Source: JAVBKP01 sp031553975
GTDB taxonomy: Bacteria; Bacillota; Clostridia; Peptostreptococcales; Anaerovoracaceae
Assembly: GCA_031553975.1 (NCBI GenBank)
Contig: JAVBKP010000133.1
Coordinates: 1-8,945, forward strand
Direction of reading: 5' to 3'
DNA length: 8,945 nt
Below are positions 1-6,056 of this stretch, in pieces. The notes beneath the pieces were generated by a model, which ran no database searches, was not told the DNA's origin, and saw only the letters and a program-made list of their open reading frames with translations. Made by a program: the position numbers and the translations under genes. Position 1 is the first letter of the stretch. Every line of letters begins with the position of its first letter.

Positions 1-62
1 AGTCAATAGGATTTTGGAAATATTTAGGAAATATTTTTAAAGTTAATTAAGAAAAGCAAAAA
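1..62. other. AT-rich stretch at the left edge, no gene seen
   Basis: No open frame or RNA gene is visible. It holds an 11-bp near-perfect tandem duplication (16-26 and 27-37, sharing GGAAATATTT) and an A-rich run (50-62) that forms the T-tract beyond the palindrome when read on the minus strand. Whatever gene lies to the left is outside the window. Confidence 0.4.
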
Positions 63-109
63 GGGGACGGTTCTAAATGACATAATAATCGTCATTTAGA
101 ACCGTCCCC
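63..109. repeat. Perfect 19-bp inverted repeat of the GGGGACGGTTC family
   Basis: Arms at 63-81 and 91-109 are exact reverse complements, with a 9-nt AT-rich loop (82-90). The outer core GGGGACGGTTCT matches a palindromic element I recall as dispersed in many Clostridia and other Bacillota, sometimes linked to REP-associated (Y1/IS200-like) transposases. On the minus strand the stem is followed by TTTTTGCTTTTC, so it could also act as a back-up terminator for leftward transcription. No transposase gene is in the window. Confidence 0.85.
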
Positions 110-115
110 AATGTG

Positions 116-143
116 AAACACGCGGGAACCGTCCCCTTGTGTT
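116..143. repeat. Second, degenerate copy of the GGGGACGGTTC element
   Basis: The core GAACCGTCCCC at 126-136 is identical to the core of the right arm of the neighbouring palindrome (99-109). It is flanked by a short inverted pair, AACAC (117-121) and GTGTT (139-143). The reverse complement reads AACACAAGGGGACGGTTCCC, the form in which I remember this repeat family. It lies 7 bp from the perfect palindrome and abuts the operon terminator. Confidence 0.65.
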
Positions 144-177
144 ACAAGAAAAGGCCCGCTATCTTGTGATAGCGGGC
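144..177 (-). terminator. Intrinsic terminator of the leftward operon
   Basis: A perfect 10-bp G+C-rich stem (154-163 with 168-177) and a 4-nt loop. In the minus-strand direction it is followed by CTTTTCTTG. It lies 60 bp after the stop codon of the secreted-protein gene, the expected place to end the smc-to-secreted-protein transcript. Confidence 0.85.
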
Positions 178-236
178 ATGGATGAAATGCTATAGTGTTG
201 AAGTGTATAGAATAGAAATCCTATCGTATAGAAGTA

Positions 237-638
237 TTATAGTGTTCTAGAAGAAGAACTGATTGAACGTGATGTATATCCAGTGGTATCTTCACCATAG
301 ACATTGGCTGTTGCACAATACTCTTTGCCTTTTGTTCCTGCATAGGTAACTGTCACCATGTGAGCGCCTGTATTCAATCCATAGTTTTGACCAAAGGTCT
401 TCACTGCCACCCATGTACCGCTTGTGTTCTTTTCGTATATGGTAATAGAACTGGTGCCAATACGAGTCAAATTAGAGTGTGTTCCTTTTACATCAACATC
501 TGCAATAAAGGTAGTGCCTGACGAGCCTACTATAATAGAATATGAGCTAAGCTGCCCACTGGCCCTTGCATCTGCAAATACCATTGTAAAGGATAACATA
601 AATATTAGTGCTGTTATTAGTAAGACTCTTTTTTTCAT
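237..638 (-). CDS. Small secreted protein of unknown function (DUF6147-like)
   Basis: The 133-residue protein starts with a clear signal peptide: basic MKKR, a hydrophobic core (5-21) and likely cleavage after FADA or ADARA (about 22-26). The mature part is about 107-111 residues, rich in Ser, Thr, Gly, Tyr and Val, probably beta-stranded, with one cysteine (108) and the pattern LTRIGTSSITIYEK (57-70) ... TWVAVKTFG (75-83) ... VTVTYAGTKGKEYCATANVY (95-114). This resembles small exported proteins of Clostridia grouped as DUF6147; that family assignment is from memory and moderate. No enzyme motif, LPXTG anchor or lipobox is seen. The ATG overlaps the stop of the upstream membrane protein gene (ATGA) and has AAGGAG with about 7 nt spacing, so translation is probably coupled. 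It is the last gene before the terminator at 144-177. It could be the output or the ligand of the sigma/anti-sigma pair, but nothing in the sequence shows which. Confidence 0.82.
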   Translation of the reverse strand: MKKRVLLITALIFMLSFTMVFADARASGQLSSYSIIVGSSGTTFIADVDVKGTHSNLTRIGTSSITIYEKNTSGTWVAVKTFGQNYGLNTGAHMVTVTYAGTKGKEYCATANVYGEDTTGYTSRSISSSSRTL

Positions 639-1603
639 TGCATCACTCCTTCATATATTGAATCGATCATGTGTTTGGTCTCTTCTTCTGTTAAACTTCC
701 TTGTAATTCCACCATGACATCCCCATCATACCAAATGGCACTTGCCCTAGTCTCACCGTTGTCCTTGTTGGTGTTGACGGTGATGTAGTGCTCCACATTG
801 GCAAATTCATAATGATTGCCTTTGCTTGCGTTTTCTTCCAAGGCACTTCTGATATCGCTACCATCGCCTTTTGACGTGACAAAAATGACAAACTCTTTGT
901 TTTCACTGACAAAGTGTGCCTGAATCCTAACTGTTAATCCTCCGGCATCTTTATCTATCACTTTGAAGCTATATCCTTCCGGTACCCAAGTGGGTAGCTT
1001 TATCTTAATGCCATTGGCAGTTAATTCCGCTTGTAATTCATCAAATATAGGGTCTACCACTGCCTGTGGAACAGTTGAGACTTTACTCTCTATCTCATCA
1101 CCAAGCCCAAAGGTTTCTTTGCTAAAGCCTATGATTTTGTCCCAAAATCGATGTCCATCGGCACTGGCAGTGGCGCTGAATGCGCCAGAAATGACCAGTA
1201 CCAATAACACACATGCTGCGACCGCAAAAATCGGTCTATGTTTTTTTTGGATTAAACTTTTCTTTGTGCCATTGGATCCTAAAACGTTAGGAGCATCCAA
1301 CCCTACAAATGGGTCTACGGCACCATCAAGGGGATTGATATCTTCAATCAAATCGATTTGTATTTTTCGTTTGAGCCTTTCAAGGGCCTCTAGTATATCA
1401 TCCGGATCTTCTTCTGGTTCTGGCTTTCTTCTGTCAAATTCTTCCATGATAGCTATAATCAAGTCAATATCGTCATCCTGTTGCAGCTCTTTTTGCTGCT
1501 TGCCTTTGATTTTGATATTGCTTGGTCCGAAGGTTAATTGATCTAATAGTCTATCTAATTCTTGGTCTGTCAGGTTCTGCAGGTACCTGAAGTCTTTGCT
1601 CAT
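635..1603 (-). CDS. Single-pass membrane protein with DUF4367-like domain, probable anti-sigma factor
   Basis: The protein has 322 residues: a cytoplasmic N-terminal part (1-123) rich in charged residues, with acidic runs at 43-46 and 61-69; one membrane helix at about 124-147, preceded by basic KKHR (120-123); and an extracytoplasmic C-terminal region. The region after the helix contains ADGHRFWDKIIGFSKETFG (148-166). From about 190 to 320 it resembles DUF4367, including LPTWVPEGYSF (203-213) and a closing EEETKHMIDSIY segment. DUF4367 proteins are often encoded beside sigma factors in Clostridia, and membrane topology plus gene order suggest it holds the upstream sigma factor inactive until an external signal arrives. 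It has no cysteine in the cytoplasmic part, so it is not a classic zinc-type (HxxxCxxC) anti-sigma factor. Start ATG overlaps the sigma stop (ATGA), with a GAGG-like ribosome site about 7 nt upstream. Domain call is fairly firm; function is inference. Confidence 0.8.
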   Translation of the reverse strand: MSKDFRYLQNLTDQELDRLLDQLTFGPSNIKIKGKQQKELQQDDDIDLIIAIMEEFDRRKPEPEEDPDDILEALERLKRKIQIDLIEDINPLDGAVDPFVGLDAPNVLGSNGTKKSLIQKKHRPIFAVAACVLLVLVISGAFSATASADGHRFWDKIIGFSKETFGLGDEIESKVSTVPQAVVDPIFDELQAELTANGIKIKLPTWVPEGYSFKVIDKDAGGLTVRIQAHFVSENKEFVIFVTSKGDGSDIRSALEENASKGNHYEFANVEHYITVNTNKDNGETRASAIWYDGDVMVELQGSLTEEETKHMIDSIYEGVMQ

Positions 1604-2172
1604 GGATTTTCCTCACTTTTGTTCAACAACGCTACAATATCTTCATCCTCCCAGCGATAGCCTTCACTCATGAGTTTTGCCCGTGCTCTTTGCACTCGCA
1701 TCTTACAGGCAGTATAGCTAATTTCCATCCGTTCCGCTGCCTCTCTAATATTGTAGCCTTCTTCGTATACCCATGACAGCAGTTCTGCATCTTCTTCACT
1801 GAGTATCTCTAGAAGCTTGTCTTTAAAATTCTCTGGTGGTAACTCAACATCCATGTCTCCTATGAGAAAATCTGCATAGTCGTCAATTTGGACTTTTTCT
1901 ACTCTACTTTGGGATTTGATGTGCTCGTTTTTTACTTTGTTGCGCACCACAAAATAGAGCCAGTTTTTCATTCGTTTTTCTGGATATTCTTTCAGCTTGT
2001 CCATATTGATTATGGCTGCCATAAATGTTTCTTGAACTAATTCTTCTGCTAGGTCCATATCACCACACATACGGTATGCGAATTTGTGTAATGGTACATA
2101 AAACTTTTTATATGCATCATCAAAAAGTCCTTCCTCGCCTATTGTTAATCTTACTGTGACTAAGTGCTCCAT
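1600..2172 (-). CDS. ECF-type RNA polymerase sigma factor
   Basis: Small sigma-70 family factor (190 residues) expected to bind core RNA polymerase and redirect it to specific promoters. Region 2 covers about 16-90. It includes the core-binding and -10 recognition helices, with the segments YKKFYVPLHKFAYRMCGD (21-38) and LAEELVQETFMAAI (41-54), then the NWLYFVVRNKVKNEH stretch (70-84). A linker (about 90-120) leads to region 4 (about 122-168), with a helix-turn-helix around YNIREAAERMEISYTACKMR (140-159) and the typical RVQRARAKL end. Regions 1.2 and 3 are lacking, as in ECF factors. The ATG has GGAAAGG about 8 nt upstream. It starts 21 bp after gpsA, and its TGA overlaps the ATG of the next gene (ATGA), a membrane protein likely to be its anti-sigma factor. 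The ECF subgroup and target promoters cannot be named from sequence alone. Confidence 0.9.
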   Translation of the reverse strand: MEHLVTVRLTIGEEGLFDDAYKKFYVPLHKFAYRMCGDMDLAEELVQETFMAAIINMDKLKEYPEKRMKNWLYFVVRNKVKNEHIKSQSRVEKVQIDDYADFLIGDMDVELPPENFKDKLLEILSEEDAELLSWVYEEGYNIREAAERMEISYTACKMRVQRARAKLMSEGYRWEDEDIVALLNKSEENP

Positions 2173-2193
2173 CTGACTATCCTTTCCACGTGC

Positions 2194-3198
2194 TTACCCT
2201 ATGGATTCTGCTTCATGCTTTTTTTGACGAGTCATAAGATTGATTACAGCGGCTTTCGCATCAGCACCTTCTTTTAGAACGTGATAAATCTGATTTGTAA
2301 TGGGCATCTCTACCCCGTACTTTTCTGCCAACTTAAAAGCTGCCTCTGTGGTATAAAACCCTTCTACTACCATGCCTATTTTATCTACGGCCATATCAGG
2401 TGCTAGTCCTTCACCTATGAGCATTCCACAACGTCTATTACGGCTGTGCATGCTGGTACATGTGACGATTAAATCCCCTATGCCTGTCAGTCCTGAAAAA
2501 GTCTCTGGCTGTGCACCCATCTTCACCCCTAATCGGCTCATCTCAGTTATCCCACGAGTCATCATGGCGGCCTTGGCATTGTCGCCAAACCCCATGCCAT
2601 CGGAAATACCCGCTCCTAGGGCAATGATATTCTTAAGCGCACCACCAATCTCTACCCCAAGTACATCTGTGCTGGTGTAGACCCTAAGGCGTTCTGTCAT
2701 AAAAAGGTCTTGTACATACTCTGCTAGCTCACTGTCTTCAGCGGCTGCCACCAATGTAGTTGGTAACCCTTTACCCACCTCTTCCGCATGGGAAGGTCCG
2801 CAAAGAGCAACGTAGTTTTTGTTAATACCTTGGCTAGCTGCTACTTGGGATAAGGTGAGTAACGTACGCATCTCAATGCCTTTGGCTGTATTCACTACAG
2901 CTACTGCATTGGTTACATACTCTTTTACACTGGCAAGTACATTGCCAAAACCTTGGGCTGGTATTGCGAATACCACAACTTCAATCTCTTTTACGGCGAC
3001 CTGTAGGTCATTTTCAGGAGTCAATGAGGTAGGAAATGGACAATCAGGTAAATATTGTTTGTTTTCCCTATCTCTTTGCATGTTCTGAACATGCGCTAAC
3101 TTTCGATCCCATAGTCTCACATCGTGGCCTTTGCTAGCTAAGGATATGGCAAGTGCCGTTCCCCAACTGCCTCCGCCTAATACAGCTATCTTAGTCAT
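2194..3198 (-). CDS. gpsA: Glycerol-3-phosphate dehydrogenase [NAD(P)+]
   Basis: Cytoplasmic enzyme that reduces dihydroxyacetone phosphate to sn-glycerol-3-phosphate, the backbone for phospholipids and the substrate of PlsY encoded just upstream. With the start chosen here it has 334 residues, normal for GpsA. Visible are the Rossmann dinucleotide motif GGGSWG (8-13), NTAKGIE (103-109), GPSHAEEV (134-141), GGALKNI (185-191, with the presumed catalytic Lys189), GLTGIGDLIVTC (236-247) and SRNRRCG (252-258). The frame is open further upstream to a TTG at 3222, but that would place the Shine-Dalgarno inside the coding sequence. The ATG at 3198 has AAGGAGA at 3205-3211 with 6 nt spacing and gives the canonical MTKIAVLGGGSWG start. 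It overlaps the end of plsY by 8 bp and ends 21 bp before the sigma factor gene. Confidence 0.97.
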   Translation of the reverse strand: MTKIAVLGGGSWGTALAISLASKGHDVRLWDRKLAHVQNMQRDRENKQYLPDCPFPTSLTPENDLQVAVKEIEVVVFAIPAQGFGNVLASVKEYVTNAVAVVNTAKGIEMRTLLTLSQVAASQGINKNYVALCGPSHAEEVGKGLPTTLVAAAEDSELAEYVQDLFMTERLRVYTSTDVLGVEIGGALKNIIALGAGISDGMGFGDNAKAAMMTRGITEMSRLGVKMGAQPETFSGLTGIGDLIVTCTSMHSRNRRCGMLIGEGLAPDMAVDKIGMVVEGFYTTEAAFKLAEKYGVEMPITNQIYHVLKEGADAKAAVINLMTRQKKHEAESIG

Positions 3199-3796
3199 TG
3201 GCTCTCTCCTTTTTTTTACCAAAGGATAATTTTGGCTCAGTGCCCTTGATGATGCGTATTATATTTTGACGATGCTTAACTATGACAATAATAGCTAAAA
3301 TGGTCGCCCAATATATATACATTTTGTCATACCATATGGACACAACTGGTAATAAAGAAACTGCAATTATTGCTCCTACGGATACTCTTTTTGTGAGTAT
3401 AATCATTACAATTCCGACAACTAGACATATCCAAGATATCTGAGGAACCACTGCCATGATTACCCCCAGCCCTGTAGCTACGCCTTTGCCTCCGCGGAAT
3501 TTATATAATACTGGCCATATATGACCAATAAAAGCAGCAAGTCCCGAGGCCATAGCCAAATCTTGGTCGCCAAAATATCTGCCGATCAGAACAGCTATAA
3601 CGCCTTTTGCTATATCAAAAACCAAAGTGAATGCCGCCGCCGCAGGTCCTAAGGTACGAAGAACATTTGTTGTCCCTGCATTCCCACTGCCTACGTCTCT
3701 AATGTCTTTTTTGGCAACTAACTTGGTTATAATAATAGCTGGTGAAATATTTCCTAGAAAATAACTGAAGATGATAAGTAAAATCTTAATTACCAA
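3191..3796 (-). CDS. plsY: Acyl-phosphate:glycerol-3-phosphate acyltransferase PlsY
   Basis: Polytopic membrane enzyme that moves an acyl group from acyl-phosphate to sn-glycerol-3-phosphate, giving lysophosphatidic acid, the first acylation step of phospholipid synthesis. In 201 residues the three conserved PlsY blocks are visible: GSGNAGTTNVLR (36-47), GHIWPVLYKFRGGKGVATG (91-109) and KHRQNIIRIIKGTEPK (174-189). They are separated by hydrophobic membrane segments at about 3-25, 52-72, 80-98, 112-134 and 138-172. The start is read as TTG at 3796, because it gives the usual short N-terminal hydrophobic helix and no ATG or GTG fits. A purine-rich AAGGGGG lies 9 nt upstream. This start overlaps der by 11 bp; the 3' end overlaps gpsA by 8 bp. 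The neighbour gpsA makes its acceptor substrate. Confidence 0.97.
   Translation of the reverse strand: MVIKILLIIFSYFLGNISPAIIITKLVAKKDIRDVGSGNAGTTNVLRTLGPAAAAFTLVFDIAKGVIAVLIGRYFGDQDLAMASGLAAFIGHIWPVLYKFRGGKGVATGLGVIMAVVPQISWICLVVGIVMIILTKRVSVGAIIAVSLLPVVSIWYDKMYIYWATILAIIVIVKHRQNIIRIIKGTEPKLSFGKKKERAND
3205..3211 (-). promoter_or_regulatory. Shine-Dalgarno that fixes the gpsA start
   Basis: AAGGAGA on the minus strand, six bases before the ATG at 3198-3196 and inside the last codons of plsY. It decides in favour of the 334-residue GpsA over a longer frame starting at a TTG at 3222. Placement within the upstream gene suggests coupled translation of plsY and gpsA. Confidence 0.85.
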
Positions 3797-5120
3797 ATTC
3801 TACTTCCCCCTTTGCCCTAAATACAAATTTTATGGATGTCCCTTCAAAGTTAAACCCATCTCTGATTTTATTCTCCAAATACCTAGCATAGGAAAAATGC
3901 ATCAATTCTCTATCGTTGATTTGGAATGAGAATAGAGGCGGTCTTACATTGACTTGGGTCGCATAATATATCTTTAGTTTTTTACCTTTGTCAGATGGAG
4001 GTTGGTTCATCATGATGGCATCAGCAATTAGGCTGTTCAATTGACCTGTAGACACGCGCAGTGAACAATTGGCATCTACATACCTAGCCATCTCTAATAC
4101 TTTGTTCACACGTTGATTGGTAAGGACTGATATGAATAGCACAGGTGCATATAGCATGAATGGTAGTTCTTTGCGAATGTCCTCTGTATAACGCTTCATA
4201 GTATTTGTCTCTTTTTCTACTAAATCCCACTTGTTGACTACAATCATAATGCCTTTGCCTGCCTCGTGGGCCACGCCTGCTATTTTTTTATCTTGTTCTG
4301 TGACACCTTCTGTGGCGTCAATGAGAAGCAAACACACATCGGATCTCTCGATGGCGCTAACGGCTCTTATTACACTATATCTTTCAATGTCTTCTGTGAC
4401 TTTGCTCTTGCGGCGGATACCTGCTGTATCTATGAGAACATACTCATTGCCCTCTTTGTCGGTGAATGGGGTATCAATAGAATCCCTGGTGGTGCCGGGG
4501 ATGTCACTTACGATAACACGATTTTCGCCTAATAGTGAATTAATTAACGATGATTTTCCTACGTTTGGCTTTCCAATGACAGAGATTCTAATTCTCTCAT
4601 CATCTTCATCGTCTTCATTAGACTTAGGGACTCTGTTAAAAATCTCATCTAGCACATCGCCAAGTCCTAACATATTGGTGGAGGATATGGCCATTGGCTC
4701 CCCAAGACCGAACTCATATAAGTCATAAAAATCTTCTGGTAGCTTGGCTGTGTCGATTTTGTTGGCAATGAGAATCACTTCTTTGCCTGTTCTCATAAGC
4801 ATGTTGGCTACTTCACGGTCTGCCGCGGTAACCCCTGCTCTGCCGTCTACCATGAACAAAATCACATCGGCTGTCTCCATAGCCATCTGGGCTTGGTTCC
4901 GCATTTGTGACAATATAATATCGTCGGTTCTTGGTTCAATACCGCCTGTATCTATCAACATAAAATGTCTGTTTTGCCATTCGGCTTCCGCATAGATTCG
5001 ATCACGGGTCACACCTGGGGTGTCCTCTACGATGGAAATACGTTGCCCTACAATTTTATTGAAAAACGTCGATTTTCCGACGTTGGGACGGCCTACAACC
5101 GCCACGATTGGTTTACTCAT
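3786..5120 (-). CDS. der: Ribosome biogenesis GTPase Der (EngA)
   Basis: Essential double-GTPase needed for late assembly of the 50S ribosomal subunit. The 444 residues show two tandem Era-like G domains and a C-terminal KH-like domain. G domain 1 has GRPNVGKS (10-17), DTGG (57-60) and NKID (120-123). G domain 2 has GKPNVGKS (183-190), DTAG (231-234) and NKWD (296-299). They are joined by a very acidic linker (167-176, SNEDDEDDER). The KH-like region covers about 350-440 and includes the YYATQ...RPPLF...N pattern usual for Der. Length is standard. The ATG has AAGGAG six bases upstream; that Shine-Dalgarno sits in the last codons of ftsY. The 3' end overlaps the plsY start by 11 bp. All nucleotide-binding motifs are intact. 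Confidence 0.98.
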   Translation of the reverse strand: MSKPIVAVVGRPNVGKSTFFNKIVGQRISIVEDTPGVTRDRIYAEAEWQNRHFMLIDTGGIEPRTDDIILSQMRNQAQMAMETADVILFMVDGRAGVTAADREVANMLMRTGKEVILIANKIDTAKLPEDFYDLYEFGLGEPMAISSTNMLGLGDVLDEIFNRVPKSNEDDEDDERIRISVIGKPNVGKSSLINSLLGENRVIVSDIPGTTRDSIDTPFTDKEGNEYVLIDTAGIRRKSKVTEDIERYSVIRAVSAIERSDVCLLLIDATEGVTEQDKKIAGVAHEAGKGIMIVVNKWDLVEKETNTMKRYTEDIRKELPFMLYAPVLFISVLTNQRVNKVLEMARYVDANCSLRVSTGQLNSLIADAIMMNQPPSDKGKKLKIYYATQVNVRPPLFSFQINDRELMHFSYARYLENKIRDGFNFEGTSIKFVFRAKGEVEFGN

Positions 5121-5123
5121 TCA

Positions 5124-6038
5124 TTACTCCTTGTCAAATAGTGCCTTAGCGAAATCAGCTGGTACGAACTCTTGCAAGTCCTCCATAGCCTCTCCTACGC
5201 CAATAAATTTCACCGGTATGGCTAGTTCATCAGATATTCCAATGACCACGCCCCCCTTGGCTGTTCCATCTAGTTTTGTGAGGACAATGCCGCTAAGCGC
5301 CGCTATATCTCCGAACTCTTTTGCCTGAATCATGGCATTTTGTCCAGTGGTTGCATCTAGTACAATCAGTGTCTCTCTCTTTGCATTTGGGAATTCTCTA
5401 TCAATGATTCTATTCATTTTCTCTAGCTCGTCCATAAGGTTCTTTGTGTTGTGAAGCCTTCCTGCTGTATCGCAGATGAGGACGTCAATATTTTTTGCCT
5501 TGGCTGAACCAATGGCGTCAAATATAACAGCTGCTGGGTCTGCCCCTTCTTGGTGCTTTACCATAGGCACGCCTACACGAGATGCCCATATTTCTAGTTG
5601 CTCTATAGCCGCCGCACGGAAAGTGTCCGCCGCCGCTAACATCACTGTTTTGCCTTCGCTTTTTAGTTTGCTTGCTATTTTAGCAATAGAAGTCGTCTTG
5701 CCTGCGCCATTGACGCCTATGACCAATATGACAAGTGGTGTCTCGTCTGATAGTTTGTGGGTATCGCCTTTATCCAATATGCTTGCAATGACTTGTGCTA
5801 GTAGGGCCCTTACCTCTGCTGGGTCTTCTACATCCCCTTGCCTGATTTCCTCACGGAGTAGATCCATGATTTTTAGTGTGGTATTCATACCAATATCTGA
5901 CGTGATTAGGATTTCCTCTAGTTCTTCTAGAAAGTCCTCATCTATTCTAACGTATGCCTTAAACGTTTCTTCAAAACGTGCCACCATACCTTTTTTCGTC
6001 TTTGATAGCCCTTCTTTCAGTTTGTCAAAAATACCCAT
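5124..6038 (-). CDS. ftsY: Signal recognition particle receptor FtsY
   Basis: SRP-GTPase receptor that docks Ffh-ribosome-nascent chain complexes at the inner face of the membrane and hands them to the Sec translocon. The protein has 304 residues: a short basic/amphipathic start (1-30), the helical N domain (about 30-95), then the NG GTPase domain. Visible motifs are the P-loop GVNGAGKTT (108-116), DTFRAAA (138-144), DTAGR (190-194), TKLDG (254-258) and the closing KFIGVGE...DLQEF segment (277-291). The long acidic A domain of the E. coli protein is absent, as is normal in Gram-positive bacteria. The ATG is preceded by GGAGAAAGG with about 8 nt spacing. It lies 18 bp after smc and 3 bp before der, so the three are almost certainly co-transcribed. 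No ylxM-ffh follows, unlike B. subtilis. Confidence 0.98.
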   Translation of the reverse strand: MGIFDKLKEGLSKTKKGMVARFEETFKAYVRIDEDFLEELEEILITSDIGMNTTLKIMDLLREEIRQGDVEDPAEVRALLAQVIASILDKGDTHKLSDETPLVILVIGVNGAGKTTSIAKIASKLKSEGKTVMLAAADTFRAAAIEQLEIWASRVGVPMVKHQEGADPAAVIFDAIGSAKAKNIDVLICDTAGRLHNTKNLMDELEKMNRIIDREFPNAKRETLIVLDATTGQNAMIQAKEFGDIAALSGIVLTKLDGTAKGGVVIGISDELAIPVKFIGVGEAMEDLQEFVPADFAKALFDKE

Positions 6039-6056
6039 ATTATCAACCTTTCTCCA

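Noticed and set aside
63..143. CRISPR array or riboswitch
   Set aside because: There are only two copies of a short core, in palindromic form without regular spacers. The position after the operon end, with no downstream gene on that strand in view, does not fit a riboswitch.
963..1541. Plus-strand open frame (192 codons) opposite the DUF4367 protein gene
   Set aside because: Ser-rich antisense translation with no domain. The minus-strand frame has coupled start and stop sites and a clear membrane topology.
2173..2300. Promoter for the sigma factor cassette
   Set aside because: I looked on the minus strand for sigma-A -35/-10 hexamers and for the AAC...CGT pattern of ECF promoters and found no pair with convincing spacing.
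3199..3222. Longer gpsA beginning at TTG 3222
   Set aside because: The extra eight codons encode the Shine-Dalgarno itself, and the ATG at 3198 gives the canonical GpsA N terminus with ideal spacing.
4231..4728. Plus-strand open frames opposite der
   Set aside because: They run antisense through the Der GTPase motifs and have no domain character of their own.
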